Origin: AG2 sp036493735
GTDB taxonomy: Bacteria > Gemmatimonadota > Gemmatimonadetes > Gemmatimonadales > Gemmatimonadaceae
DNA length: 64,000 nt
Assembly: GCA_036493735.1 (NCBI GenBank)
Contig: DASXPH010000020.1
Span: 1 to 64,000, forward strand
Direction of reading: 5' to 3'
Made by a program: the position numbers and the translations under genes. Positions 1 to 9,004 of this stretch are shown here, piece after piece. Under the pieces are notes generated by a model. The model saw only the letters and a list, made by a program, of their open reading frames with translations, did not search any database and was not told where the DNA came from. Position 1 is the first letter of the stretch. Each line of letters opens with the position of its first letter.

Positions 1-218
<218 letters not shown>

Positions 219-245
219 GAGAGCTACCTCCTCGACGGGATGGGA

Positions 246-980
246 TTACTGCGAGATCGGGCCGCCGGAGCTCGCGGCATTGAACTCACGCGTGAACCGC
301 GACCGGCCGAACTCGCCCGACACGCCCTTGATGAGGTAGTCGATCATTTCCTTCGACACGTACGTCATCTCGGCCGTGAGGTTGTCGATTTTGGTGGTGA
401 AGTAGTTGTACGCCCACACCGCCGGGATGGCGACGAGAAGACCGAACGCCGTCGTGATGAGCGCCTCGGCGATACCACCGCCGATCGCCGCCAGACCGCC
501 CGAACCGGACGCGGCCATTCCGGTGAACGAGTTCACGACGCCCATCGTGGTGCCGAGCAGTCCGACGAACGGCGCCGTGGCGCCCACCGTGGCCAGCACC
601 GCCATACCGCGCTTCAGGTTCGTGATCTCGAGGAGCATGTTGCGCTCGACTGCGCGTTCGGCCGAGTTGATGTCCGACACCGTCACGGAGCCGTCAGCGA
701 TCAGCGGCTTGATTTCGGCGAGTGCGTTGCCGAGCACGCGAGCGACGTGGGACTTCTTGTAGCTCTGCGCGAGGTTGATCGCTTCGGTGAGGTTGTCTTC
801 CTCGAGGAACTGCGAGAACTCAGGCGCGAACTTGATGGTCTCCTTCTGAGCCTTTCGAAGACCCCACCACTTCTGAACCATGATGGTCAGAGAGTAGATG
901 GACATGATGGCCATGACGAATACGATGCCCTTGGCAAAGTTGCCCATCTGGTGCCAGAGGTCGATAAGCGAGAGATCCAT
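246..980 (-). CDS. exbB: ExbB/TolQ/MotA-family proton channel protein
   Basis: A 244-residue protein with three membrane segments at about 17-37, 126-150 and 169-194. The last two flank the conserved GATAPFVGLLGTTMGVV region of the MotA/TolQ/ExbB family, and the loop between segments 1 and 2 is cytoplasmic. With ExbD it forms the inner-membrane proton channel that energizes TonB. It starts at ATG 980, 19 bp after the tonB stop, and is followed by exbD. The C-terminal tail of about 45 residues past the third segment is polar. Family assignment is firm; the choice of ExbB over TolQ rests on the neighbouring TonB gene. Confidence 0.92.
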   Translation of the reverse strand: MDLSLIDLWHQMGNFAKGIVFVMAIMSIYSLTIMVQKWWGLRKAQKETIKFAPEFSQFLEEDNLTEAINLAQSYKKSHVARVLGNALAEIKPLIADGSVTVSDINSAERAVERNMLLEITNLKRGMAVLATVGATAPFVGLLGTTMGVVNSFTGMAASGSGGLAAIGGGIAEALITTAFGLLVAIPAVWAYNYFTTKIDNLTAEMTYVSKEMIDYLIKGVSGEFGRSRFTREFNAASSGGPISQ

Positions 981-999
981 GGTGTGCTCCGAAAGGTGA

Positions 1000-1716
1000 T
1001 TACTTGTTGAGACCGAAGACGAAGGGCATTTGAACGAGCTGTTTCACTTTCCGACCGCCAACTTCCGCGGGGTAGAAGCGCATGTTGGGGAGGACGGCCT
1101 TGATCGAGTTCGTGAAGAGATCATGGCTGGATTTGAGCACCTTGAAGGTGTTCATCTCGGCACGGCCCGTCGTGTCGACGACGAACTGCGCGAGCACCTC
1201 GCCCTCGACATTGGCCGAGCGGAGCATGTCGGGATAGCGCGGGCGCGGATTATCCGGTAGCGCGGCGACCTGCTTCTCGACCTGGAACTCGAAATACGGC
1301 TGATCGCTCACCGGCTGCGGCGTTCCGCCGACGACGCCCTTGGCAATGCCACCGGCGACGCCCTTACCCGAGAAGTCCGCTTCGTTGGTGACCTTCTTCG
1401 AGAGGTCGATGTCGGGTAGCACGTCTGGGATCTTGATTGGTGCAGTGAGCACCTGGAAGCCCTTCGGCGGCGGCGCCTTCATGACGACGTCCGGCGGCGG
1501 TGGTTTGGGCTCCTCTTTCGGCGGTGGCGGCTCGTCCTTTTTCTTCATCTCGACGAACTCCACCTTCTCCGCCTTCGGCTTTTCGATGGCGTCCTTCGCC
1601 TGCAGCGTACCGTAGACGGCTGCAGTGATCAGCACCGCGTGCAGCACGGCGCTAAGAACCACGCCGCCTGCTCGCTTCTGCTTCCTGGCTTTCGACTCGA
1701 TGAGATTGTCGAACAT
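1000..1716 (-). CDS. tonB: TonB-family energy transducer
   Basis: 238 residues with the standard TonB layout: a basic N-terminus, one membrane anchor at about 17-38, a proline/lysine/glutamate-rich spacer at about 45-90 (PPPPKEEPKPPPP), and a C-terminal TonB domain from about 155 to the end with the YPDMLRSANVEGEV start and a VVDTTG strand. It would span the periplasm and carry energy from ExbBD to outer-membrane receptors such as the SusC protein at 56189-59209. ATG at 1716 follows an AGAGGAC ribosome site. First gene of the tonB-exbB-exbD operon. The TonB domain is of the YP-motif subtype common in Bacteroidota and Gemmatimonadota. Confidence 0.9.
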   Translation of the reverse strand: MFDNLIESKARKQKRAGGVVLSAVLHAVLITAAVYGTLQAKDAIEKPKAEKVEFVEMKKKDEPPPPKEEPKPPPPDVVMKAPPPKGFQVLTAPIKIPDVLPDIDLSKKVTNEADFSGKGVAGGIAKGVVGGTPQPVSDQPYFEFQVEKQVAALPDNPRPRYPDMLRSANVEGEVLAQFVVDTTGRAEMNTFKVLKSSHDLFTNSIKAVLPNMRFYPAEVGGRKVKQLVQMPFVFGLNK

Positions 1717-1808
1717 GTCCTCTGCGACCTAGTTCGGGTGCATGTGACCGAGCGAACTATTCGTCGTCAAAGGTATTTTCGCCAACTAACAGCGGAATGT
1801 CCGCTTCA

Positions 1809-3347
1809 TTAAGAATCGGTGAAGTCGCTGTTAGAATCGGGTTTTCCGCCCGCGTCACGCGATGCAGCCGCTCCGGCTGTCTCGGGCCGCTCGGCCGCTT
1901 CCACGAAGCCGCCGGGAGCAACCGGGAGGATGACGGTGAACACGCTACCGCGTCCGAGACGGGACTGCACCGTCAGCGTGCCGCCGTGCGCCTGCACGAT
2001 CCACTGCGCAATGGAGAGTCCGAGCCCGAAGCCGCCGCGATCGAGTGCCCACGCGCTGTCGCTGCTGACGACGCGCCGCGACCGCACCCGATCGGCGCGC
2101 CAGAATCGCTCGAAAACGTGCGGGAGATCCGACGCCGAGATGCCGATACCGGTGTCGCGCACGCTGAGCGCCACCTCGTCGTGCGGTCGGCGTGTGAGTG
2201 AAATCTCAACGTGCCCCCCGCGAGGCGTGTACTTGATCGCGTTCGTCACGAGATTGAGCAGCAGGTGCCGCAGGCGATTCGGATCGCCGAGCATGGTGAC
2301 GTCCTCGCAATCGGGCAGATCGATCGTGATGCCCGATTCCTCGCCGAGTATCGCTGCGGTCTCGTAGACGTCGCGCACCAGTGGCTCGAGTCGCACCGGC
2401 TTGCGATACAGGTCGTAGCGTCCCTCGTCGGCGCGCGCGAGTGTGAGCAGACTCTCAACGAGATCGGCCATCCGCGCTGTCTCCTGCAGCGACTCCTCGA
2501 GCGCGACCATGCGCTCGGCCGGCGTGGTATTGGGATGCATCGCGCGTTCGACGTCGGCGCGCAGCACGGTGAGTGGTGTTTTGAGCTCGTGGCTCGCGTC
2601 GGCGGTGAAGCGACGCAGCGCCGTAAACGAGCTCTCGAGACGCGCGATCATGGCGTTCAACGTCGCCGAGAGTCGCGAGAGCTCATCGCCGCTCGTCGCG
2701 ACGGGCAGCCTGCGATGGAGGCTGCGGCCATCCGTGATCGCCTCGACCTCGTTGATCAGCTCATCCACCGGGCGGAACGCTCGCCCGGCAACATAGTATG
2801 CGACACCCAACGAGACGATGAGCACCACCGGCGCCAGCGCGAGGAGCGTCCCGAGGAGGAGATGGGGCGCGATGTTGGCGAGGTCAGTGGGCAAACCGCC
2901 GATGACCCGCGAGATAGTCGGCCCGACGCTCGGATCGCGCCGCGCCACGAGCATCAGGCGCCCTTTGACGAGCGTGTCGCGCAGAAGCGGCAGACGCGCC
3001 GCCGCGCCCCCGGGGCGGAGCTGAAACGCGACGCTGTAGAGCTCGGATTGATCTTCCGGTGCAAGCAGCCGGACCGCGCTCGAGGAGTAAACCAGTCGCC
3101 CGAGACTGTCGAGCATGACGAAATAGCCAGGATGTCGATCCAGCTCGACTGACGTGAGCGGCGTGGCCGCTTGCTGTGCCCTTCGCACAATCGCCAGAAC
3201 GTCGTCGGCGAGGGCGGCGGCCTGATCGACGACGTCCTGATCCGCCTCCGCGGCGCGCGCGGCGTACAGCGCGACGCAGAACGCCACCAGCGTGACGGCG
3301 GCAACGACGACATAGGAGATCGTTAGGCGAGTGCGAGTGGCGGCCAT
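1809..3347 (-). CDS. Membrane-bound sensor histidine kinase
   Basis: 512 residues. Membrane segments at about 10-30 and 163-188 bracket a periplasmic sensor region of about 130 residues with no domain I recognise. A HAMP linker follows (about 189-240), then a HisKA domain with the phospho-acceptor motif SHELKTPLT (His253), an N box (LLLNLVTNAIKYTP), a G1 box (RDTGIGIS) and a G2 box (GFGLGLSIA). This is a complete HPK1-type kinase. It lies 67 bp downstream of the OmpR-type regulator at 3415-4083, which is the obvious partner. The input signal cannot be read from the sequence. A CCTAACG motif copy lies near codon 10 (about 3326). Confidence 0.93.
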   Translation of the reverse strand: MAATRTRLTISYVVVAAVTLVAFCVALYAARAAEADQDVVDQAAALADDVLAIVRRAQQAATPLTSVELDRHPGYFVMLDSLGRLVYSSSAVRLLAPEDQSELYSVAFQLRPGGAAARLPLLRDTLVKGRLMLVARRDPSVGPTISRVIGGLPTDLANIAPHLLLGTLLALAPVVLIVSLGVAYYVAGRAFRPVDELINEVEAITDGRSLHRRLPVATSGDELSRLSATLNAMIARLESSFTALRRFTADASHELKTPLTVLRADVERAMHPNTTPAERMVALEESLQETARMADLVESLLTLARADEGRYDLYRKPVRLEPLVRDVYETAAILGEESGITIDLPDCEDVTMLGDPNRLRHLLLNLVTNAIKYTPRGGHVEISLTRRPHDEVALSVRDTGIGISASDLPHVFERFWRADRVRSRRVVSSDSAWALDRGGFGLGLSIAQWIVQAHGGTLTVQSRLGRGSVFTVILPVAPGGFVEAAERPETAGAAASRDAGGKPDSNSDFTDS

Positions 3348-3414
3348 GAGGGGGTCAATTCGCGCACCCTGAATATTGCGTCGAGGTGCGCTATTAGTGC
3401 AAAGCCACGCGCCG

Positions 3415-4083
3415 TCAATCCTTGATCATGTAGCCCACCCCACGCACGGTCGTGATCATCTTATGCGGGTGTCTGGCGTCGATCTTCTTCCGCAGGTGGT
3501 TGATGACCACGTCGACGATGTTCGTGCCCGGATCGAAGTGATAGCCCCAGGCATATTCCGTGATGAGCGTGCGACTCATGACGCGACTGCTGTGGCGCAT
3601 CAGATACTCCAGGACGGTGTACTCCTTCGGCGTCAGCTCGATCAACTCACCGCTGCGACGGACCTCACGCGTGCTCTGATCGAGCTCGAGGTCACCGACG
3701 ACGAGCTTGTGCGGCGCGAGCGCCTTGGGCCGGCGGGAGAGTGCCTCGACGCGCGCGAGCAGCTCCTCGAACGCGAATGGCTTCGTCACGTAGTCGTCCG
3801 CGCCGGCGCGGAGCGTCGCGACCTTCGCGTCGACGGCGTCTTGCGCGGTGAGCACGAGCACCGGTTTCTCGAATCCCTTCGCTCGCAAGCTATTCAGGAC
3901 ATCGAGACCCGCTTTTTTTGGAAGGCGCATGTCGAGAATGACGAGATCGTACGCTTCCGAACTGGCGCGGCGCTCGCCCTCGTCCCCGTCAGGCACGAGG
4001 TCGACCGCATAACGCTGCTCCTCGAGACCGCGCTTGACGTATTGGCCGACCGTGGGATCGTCCTCGATTACAAGAATGCGCAT
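3415..4083 (-). CDS. OmpR/PhoB-type response regulator
   Basis: 222 residues beginning MRILVIEDD at ATG 4083. A longer reading back to 4233 runs through low-complexity repeat DNA and is rejected. The receiver domain (about 1-115) has the acidic pair E7/D8-D9, phospho-acceptor Asp51 (LVILDMRLP) and the Lys of VTKPF. The C-terminal winged helix (about 125-222) carries LTPKEYTVLEYLM and RTLITEYAWGY followed by VVINHLRKKID, typical of OmpR/PhoB DNA-binding domains. It pairs with the kinase at 1809-3347 immediately downstream. Target promoters are unknown. Confidence 0.94.
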   Translation of the reverse strand: MRILVIEDDPTVGQYVKRGLEEQRYAVDLVPDGDEGERRASSEAYDLVILDMRLPKKAGLDVLNSLRAKGFEKPVLVLTAQDAVDAKVATLRAGADDYVTKPFAFEELLARVEALSRRPKALAPHKLVVGDLELDQSTREVRRSGELIELTPKEYTVLEYLMRHSSRVMSRTLITEYAWGYHFDPGTNIVDVVINHLRKKIDARHPHKMITTVRGVGYMIKD

Positions 4084-4251
4084 GCGGCGTTGTGCGTTGA
4101 GCGTGGTGCGTTGTGCATTGAGCGTGGTGCGTGGTGCATTGAGCGTGGTGCGTTGTGCATTGAGCGTTGTGCGTTGAGCACGAAAAGCGCGGTCAGCAAA
4201 GCTTACCGCGCTTCCATTTCGCGCACAACGCAAAACGCAGAACGCTCAACG
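4084..4251. repeat. Low-complexity intergenic repeat with hairpin core
   Basis: The 168 bp between the two response-regulator genes is nearly all repeat. Positions 4087-4180 hold about four degenerate copies of a unit built from GTGCRTTGWGC and GCGTGGT; 4221-4252 holds the complementary form (CACAACGC, CTCAACGC). Between them is a perfect 9-bp stem, 4185-4193 with 4205-4213. The arrangement (repeat arm, hairpin, complementary arm) recurs at other gaps in this window with a different unit. It probably also acts as a terminator or attenuator between the genes, which is an inference. Confidence 0.75.
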
Positions 4252-5673
4252 CTAATGTCGCTTGGGTCTCCTGAACCCGTATTCGCGAATCTTGCGATAG
4301 AGCGTCTTCGACGAGATGCCGAGTGCGTCGGCTGCCTTGCCCTGATGCCACTTCGTCTGGAGAAGCACGGATTCGATGTGGCGCCGCTCGAGCTCCTCGA
4401 GCGTGAGCTGTCCGCCTACCATAGATGAAGGCGACCCGGCGCCGGCGGCGAGGTTCAACGGGAGGTCCTGCGCGCGGATGATGCGCCCCCGCGCCAGCAG
4501 CACCGCCCGCTCGATGACGTTGCGAAGCTCGCGGATGTTGCCCGGCCACTGGTACTCCTGCAGAAGCGCCAGTGCGTCCGGTGCCAGCGATGACGTGTCG
4601 GAGCCGCCGAAACGCGACAAGAAGTATTCGGCGAGGAGAGGGATGTCGACCGCGCGCTGCCGCAGCGGGGGTAGCGTTATGGTCACGGTATTTATGCGGT
4701 ACAGCAAGTCATCCCGGAACTGGCCATCGCGCACCGCGCCCTCGAGATCGCGATTGGTCGCGGAGACGAGGCGAACGTTCACCTCCACCTTCTGGGTGCC
4801 GCCGACGCGGAAGAAGCTCCCCTGCTCGAGGGCGCGCAGCAACTTCGCCTGCATTTTACCTGTGAGCGCACTGATCTCGTCGAAAAAGAGCGTTCCATTC
4901 GCCGCGACCTCCAGCAAGCCCGACTTGCGGGTCGCCGCGCCGCTGAACGCACCACGCTCATGACCGAATAGCTCGGATTCGACCATATTCTCGGCAAGCG
5001 TCGCGCAATTGAGGTCCACCAACGGACCCACGCGCCTCGACAATCGCTGAATGGCGCGGGCGACCAGCTCCTTGCCCGTACCAGATTCTCCGACGATCAG
5101 CACCGGCGTGTCGCTCACCGCCGCGCGTTCCACGACGGAAAGTACGGCGCGCATGGGAGCGTATTGCGTGATGATCTCGGGCGTCGCGTCCACGCGCGAG
5201 AGCCGTGCGTGGAGATACTGATTCTCCTTGGCGAGCTGCCGTTTCTCCCAGGCGCGCCTAACGAGCACATCGATCTCGGCCATGCGGTATGGCTTCGACA
5301 TGTAGTCGTACGCGCCAAGCTTCATGGCGGAGATGGCGGTCTCGATGGTGCCATTGCCGGTGATGATGATGATCTCCGGAGCATCGGGTTCCTCGCGAAC
5401 CTGACGCAGCACCTCGAGTCCATCCATCTCCGGCATCACGATGTCGAGCAGCGCGACGTCGAAGGCTTCCGCACGCAGCGCCTCGAGCGCGGCGCGGCCG
5501 TCGGTTACCGACGTCACCTGGTGGCCGCGACCGGCCAGGAAGCTCGTCAGGATCTGACCGAGATGTTCTTCGTCTTCCGCCACGAGCACACGAATGCGAC
5601 CCTGATCCGGCATGGGCGACTTGGTGTGGAGCGGCGTGACGGATGGCGATTTCGTAGGAGTGGCGATGGTCAT
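4252..5673 (-). CDS. NtrC-family sigma-54-dependent response regulator
   Basis: 473 residues: a receiver domain from about 27 with phospho-acceptor Asp77 (VALLDIVMPEMDG); a central AAA+ domain with Walker A GESGTGKE near 198, the sigma-54 contact loop written GAFSGA instead of the usual GAFTGA, Walker B GTLFFDEI, and the R-finger region; and a C-terminal Fis-type helix-turn-helix (GKAADALGISSKTLYRKI). It activates sigma-54 promoters after phosphorylation. ATG 5673 overlaps the stop of the upstream kinase gene by 4 bp (ATGA), so the two are translationally coupled partners. The first 26 residues are a polar extension, and initiation at Met21 is possible. Confidence 0.93.
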   Translation of the reverse strand: MTIATPTKSPSVTPLHTKSPMPDQGRIRVLVAEDEEHLGQILTSFLAGRGHQVTSVTDGRAALEALRAEAFDVALLDIVMPEMDGLEVLRQVREEPDAPEIIIITGNGTIETAISAMKLGAYDYMSKPYRMAEIDVLVRRAWEKRQLAKENQYLHARLSRVDATPEIITQYAPMRAVLSVVERAAVSDTPVLIVGESGTGKELVARAIQRLSRRVGPLVDLNCATLAENMVESELFGHERGAFSGAATRKSGLLEVAANGTLFFDEISALTGKMQAKLLRALEQGSFFRVGGTQKVEVNVRLVSATNRDLEGAVRDGQFRDDLLYRINTVTITLPPLRQRAVDIPLLAEYFLSRFGGSDTSSLAPDALALLQEYQWPGNIRELRNVIERAVLLARGRIIRAQDLPLNLAAGAGSPSSMVGGQLTLEELERRHIESVLLQTKWHQGKAADALGISSKTLYRKIREYGFRRPKRH

Positions 5674-7172
5674 ACGGCAGCACGCAGTGGTTGGCTGGCT
5701 ACCGCGGGGAGCACGATGCGAAAGACGCTTCCCTTCCCCACGACGCTCTCTACCTCGATGCGTCCGGAGTTCTCGGCGACCAGTGAATAACAGATGGAAA
5801 GGCCGAGACCTGTGCCTCGACCGGGGGGCTTGGTGGTATAGAAGGGCTCGAAAATCTTCGGCAGATCGGCGCTCCGGATTCCTTCGCCCTGATCGATCAC
5901 TTCGGTGATCACGGCGTCGCGGGCCGCATCGGCGCGCGTGCGGATGACGATCGTTCCGCGATCGTGCATCGCGTCCATGGCGTTTATGAGAAGCGCCATG
6001 ACGACCTGAACGAGCTGTTCCTCGCTCGCCGATACAAACGGCAGCGGCGACTGGGCTTCCAGTTGCACGGTGAGCTTCTTGAAGCGGGAGTGATGCTTGA
6101 GCAGAAAAAGCGTCTTTTCGAGCACGCCGTTGATGTCGAGCAGCGAACGCGCGGACTTTTTCGGGCGGCTGAAGTCGAGCACTCCATCGACGATTCCCTT
6201 GCAGCGCTGCACTTCATGTTCGATGAGGTGGAGTGACTCCGGCAACGCACTCGCAAGGCGCGCAGAAGCATTCCCCTCCTCCGTCAACGTGAGCGCGAGG
6301 GACTCCGCGCACGCGCCGATGGTCGCGAGAGGATTATTGATCTCGTGCATCACCCCGGCGGCGAGCGTTCCGATAGCGGCCAGCTTCTCCGCCTGGGCGA
6401 TTCCTTCCTGTGCCTCGCGCCACTCGGTGACGTCCTCGCCAATCGTGATGACGTGGGACACCTCGGTATCGTCGAGGCGCATCGGAATCTTCGTTATGCG
6501 ATAGGTTCGCTTCTCACCGGATGCACTCGAATCGATCTGAAATTGCTGCATCTGGCCGGTGCGGAATACATCTTCGAATTCACCCCGGAGGACCGCCGCC
6601 GGCTGGCGGTGAAGGATCTCGAAAATCGTGCGGCCGATCGCCTCTTCACGCGACACGCCCTGCATCCCCGTCTCGCGTTTTCGATTCCAGGCCTGGATCC
6701 GGTATTCGCGATCGATGACGTAGAGCCCGACGGGAAGCGAATCGATGATCTTCGCGGTGAAACGCCGCTGCTCCTCGATCTCCATCGTTCGCTCCACCAC
6801 TTCGCTCTCGAGTCGACGTGCGTACTCGGCAGCACGCAGTGGGGGCGCAAGCATGTCGGCGACCGTGAAGAGCACGAGCCGCTCGTCCGCCGAGAGCGGA
6901 GCGCGGCCACGGACGACCAGCGCGCCCAGGACTCGGTGACCGGTCAGGAGCCGTACACCGATAAAGCCGCGCGAGGCGTCGTCACCGTCGGCCAGGAAGT
7001 CTGCCAGCTGATCGGGATCGAGCTCGTCGTTCCCGGCTCCCCAGGCCCGCCTCAGAAGAAGCGGCGGCGCCGAGGAACGCTCATTCTGCACGGCACCGAC
7101 CCAAATCGAGCACTCATCGGCTTGCAGGTAGGTCTGAAGAGCAGCGAGAGCACTAGGCGCAACGGTGCCCAT
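5670..7172 (-). CDS. Soluble PAS-domain histidine kinase (NtrB-like)
   Basis: About 500 residues with no membrane segment. The N-terminal ~130 residues look like a GAF-type sensor (weakly conserved), followed by a PAS domain (IIDSLPVGLYVIDREYRIQ, then EAIGRTIFEIL), a HisKA domain with GVMHEINNPLATI (phospho-His), and a C-terminal ATPase domain with DQGEGI and GTGLGLSICY. The order matches NtrB/AtoS-like kinases that drive NtrC regulators, and the gene is coupled by an ATGA overlap to one. The start is uncertain: ATG 7172 is chosen; an in-frame TTG at 7190 adds six residues. Neither has a strong ribosome site. Confidence 0.9.
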   Translation of the reverse strand: MGTVAPSALAALQTYLQADECSIWVGAVQNERSSAPPLLLRRAWGAGNDELDPDQLADFLADGDDASRGFIGVRLLTGHRVLGALVVRGRAPLSADERLVLFTVADMLAPPLRAAEYARRLESEVVERTMEIEEQRRFTAKIIDSLPVGLYVIDREYRIQAWNRKRETGMQGVSREEAIGRTIFEILHRQPAAVLRGEFEDVFRTGQMQQFQIDSSASGEKRTYRITKIPMRLDDTEVSHVITIGEDVTEWREAQEGIAQAEKLAAIGTLAAGVMHEINNPLATIGACAESLALTLTEEGNASARLASALPESLHLIEHEVQRCKGIVDGVLDFSRPKKSARSLLDINGVLEKTLFLLKHHSRFKKLTVQLEAQSPLPFVSASEEQLVQVVMALLINAMDAMHDRGTIVIRTRADAARDAVITEVIDQGEGIRSADLPKIFEPFYTTKPPGRGTGLGLSICYSLVAENSGRIEVESVVGKGSVFRIVLPAVASQPLRAAV

Positions 7173-7371
7173 CGATTCACCAGTAGCCAAAGCGGCGGCA
7201 ATCTCGGCGACTGCAGCAAGCCCCGGCGTCGTGCTAATCGCGGCCGGGGCGGAGATGCGCTTCGCGCGCTTGGGGCGACGGTTGGTGGGCAGGAGATGGG
7301 GGGCTCGAGGCGGGCGGGACCATTGCCTTCTATGGTCAGGATGACCGAACGCCCCCCGAGGTAACGAATTG

Positions 7372-7851
7372 CTAGGTCAGCCGGTCGACCTCGGCGAGAA
7401 GCTCCTGATTCGTGCGCTTAAGTCCCGGGTTTTCTTCGACATGCGCCCAGCGAATCTTGCCCGAGGTATCGACGAGGAAATAGGCACGATTGGAGAAGAA
7501 GCGATCCTCGTTGAGGACACCGTATAGGCTGGTCACTTCGCGCTTGAAGTCGCTCAAAAGGTCGACCTTCATCCCGTACTTCTGCTTGTACTCCTCGAGC
7601 GAGTAGGTGGAATCGACGCTGATGGGCAGTACGGTCACGCCGCGAGAAAGGAATGCGTCCCAATCGTCGCGCATCTCACAGAGCTCGGCGGTGCAGGTGG
7701 GCGAGAAAGCGAGCGGGAAGAAGGCGATCAGTACCGGCTTGCCGCGCAGCTGGGAGAGCGTGACACGATCGCCCGAGGTGGATGGCAGTGTGAAGTCCGG
7801 GGCGGTGCTTCCTACAGGGGGCGGCGCGTGTGGCGGCGTAATAGTCGTCAT
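7372..7851 (-). CDS. Peroxiredoxin (AhpC/TSA, BCP/PrxQ-like)
   Basis: 159 residues starting MTTITPPH at ATG 7851; a longer reading to 7998 has non-protein-like composition and is rejected. A thioredoxin-fold peroxiredoxin: FTLPS and VTLSQLRGKPVLIAFFPLAFSP lead to the peroxidatic Cys53, and a second Cys58 lies five residues later, the CX4C spacing of PrxQ/BCP enzymes that form an internal disulfide. It would reduce H2O2 or organic peroxides with thioredoxin as donor; thioredoxin 2 is encoded at 10519. The residue before the usual PxxxTxxC Cys is Ser rather than Thr. Stands alone in its orientation. Confidence 0.92.
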   Translation of the reverse strand: MTTITPPHAPPPVGSTAPDFTLPSTSGDRVTLSQLRGKPVLIAFFPLAFSPTCTAELCEMRDDWDAFLSRGVTVLPISVDSTYSLEEYKQKYGMKVDLLSDFKREVTSLYGVLNEDRFFSNRAYFLVDTSGKIRWAHVEENPGLKRTNQELLAEVDRLT

Positions 7852-8023
7852 GATCCACCATGAAGTCGAGTCGATTCGGCGTTGTTCGCAACATAGCTCA
7901 CCTTTGCAACCGGCGAGACGCGAGAACAGGTGGCCTGGCGAATCGCGAGCACGACACCTGCTACCAGGTGAGAGGGGACTATGCGCGCTACCAGACACAC
8001 TCCCGCCCTGAGATGCACCGAGC

Positions 8024-8335
8024 GTGAGAGAGGAGAATCTTGGCAGCGAGGAGAGCCTGCCGCACCTGACACCGGAGATGGTCGACGATTGGCTGCGGCA
8101 CGCCCAGCTTCGTGCGGCGAACCTGTACTATCTGGCCGGGGATCCGAGTCCGGTGCACCGCGAACGGGCGCTATCGGAGATGACGAAGGCACTCCGTGAG
8201 GCACTGGAGGAGGTGCGCGTCGTGGCGGAGCAATTGCGCCGCGATGAGGGGGTGAGCCGACCCAAAGCGCGGCGCGATCCGGCGACTCCCCGCGAGCAAG
8301 CCATCAGTCCCCCACCGCATCGGGACAGTGATTGA
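8024..8335 (+). CDS. Hypothetical protein, 103 aa
   Basis: Not recognised. A GTG-started reading frame of 103 residues: an acidic N-terminus, a helical middle with LTPEMVDDWLRHAQLRAANL and a charged alpha-helix-like stretch (ALSEMTKALREALEEVRVVAEQL), then a basic, Pro-rich tail. No Cys, no signal peptide, no membrane segment. Amino-acid make-up is protein-like in this frame only, and the opposite strand has no competitor of quality. It lies divergently from the peroxiredoxin gene, 172 bp away. Start codon uncertain. Confidence 0.5.
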   Translation: MREENLGSEESLPHLTPEMVDDWLRHAQLRAANLYYLAGDPSPVHRERALSEMTKALREALEEVRVVAEQLRRDEGVSRPKARRDPATPREQAISPPPHRDSD

Positions 8336-8614
8336 TCGAGATGCGGGACAATCGCGCCATCGGTGACGAGCCGCGCGCAGGCTGGGGCGAGCCGACCTAA
8401 CGAATTTCGTCTCGGTCAACTCGACGCCTAACGAGAGGCAGGGTGACGCGAGGTGAACGTTTGGTTTGTGCCGCAGCGCACGAGCCAGCATGGTGACAGC
8501 GACTATCTTCAGGTGAGCGCTGCCTCACGACGAAGTCCCCGCCGCTTGCGCCGCCGCGTGATTCCGCGCGCCACGATGCCGAGTGCACCACCACCAGCCG
8601 ACGCAGGTTGGCCG
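8336..8614. other. Short non-coding gap with two CCTAACG motifs
   Basis: About 280 bp between two small unknown genes. No terminator hairpin with a T-run and no clear promoter was seen. Two copies of the CCTAACG motif lie here at 8396-8402 and 8427-8433, only 31 bp apart and in the same orientation, the closest pair noted in the window. If the downstream gene starts at 8576 or 8453 instead of 8615, part of this gap is coding. Confidence 0.4.
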
Positions 8615-8950
8615 ATGTCTTCTTCCGATCTCGAGCACTTTCCCTTCGATGCACGCCCGGCCCCGCCCGACGCGGCGGCCGCGCAAGCGCGGGGGACGGT
8701 GCCTAACGACACTGGGCCACCGATTTCCCGCGAAGCGCGGATCTTTCGCGACGCGAGCGGGGTGACGTGGTGGGTCCACGAGGTCGCCGGGGAGCATCTG
8801 GGCGCGGCGGGCGCCCAGTGCCTTCTCATCGTTTCCGCGAACGAGCTGCGCCGGGTGTGGAAGTATCCCGCCGATTGGCGCTCCCTCACTTCGGAGGAGT
8901 TGCTCGCGTTGACACCGTCGGGCCGTGGCGCATCAGGTCCGGCGCGATGA
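8615..8950 (+). CDS. Hypothetical protein, about 111 aa
   Basis: Not recognised. The convincing part runs from MSSSDLEHF to the stop: a Pro/Ala-rich lead followed by a compact domain (REARIFRDASGVTWWVHEV, then AQCLLIVSANELRRVWKYPADWRSLTSEELLAL) that looks like a small alpha/beta fold with several Trp residues. Upstream ATG codons at 8576 and 8453 are in frame but lead with Arg/Ser-rich low-quality sequence, so 8615 is preferred. No signal peptide. Similar small proteins ending in a Trp-rich WKYP-like segment occur as uncharacterised proteins; I assign no function. Confidence 0.55.
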   Translation: MSSSDLEHFPFDARPAPPDAAAAQARGTVPNDTGPPISREARIFRDASGVTWWVHEVAGEHLGAAGAQCLLIVSANELRRVWKYPADWRSLTSEELLALTPSGRGASGPAR

Positions 8951-9004
8951 CCGCGCGGCACAACGCGCCGCCATCGAGCGGCGCGCCGGCCACTCTCGGA
9001 TCGA

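Noticed and set aside
4087..4180. Possible CRISPR array
   Set aside because: The units are degenerate and about 10-20 bp with no unique spacers of constant length; no cas genes are near.
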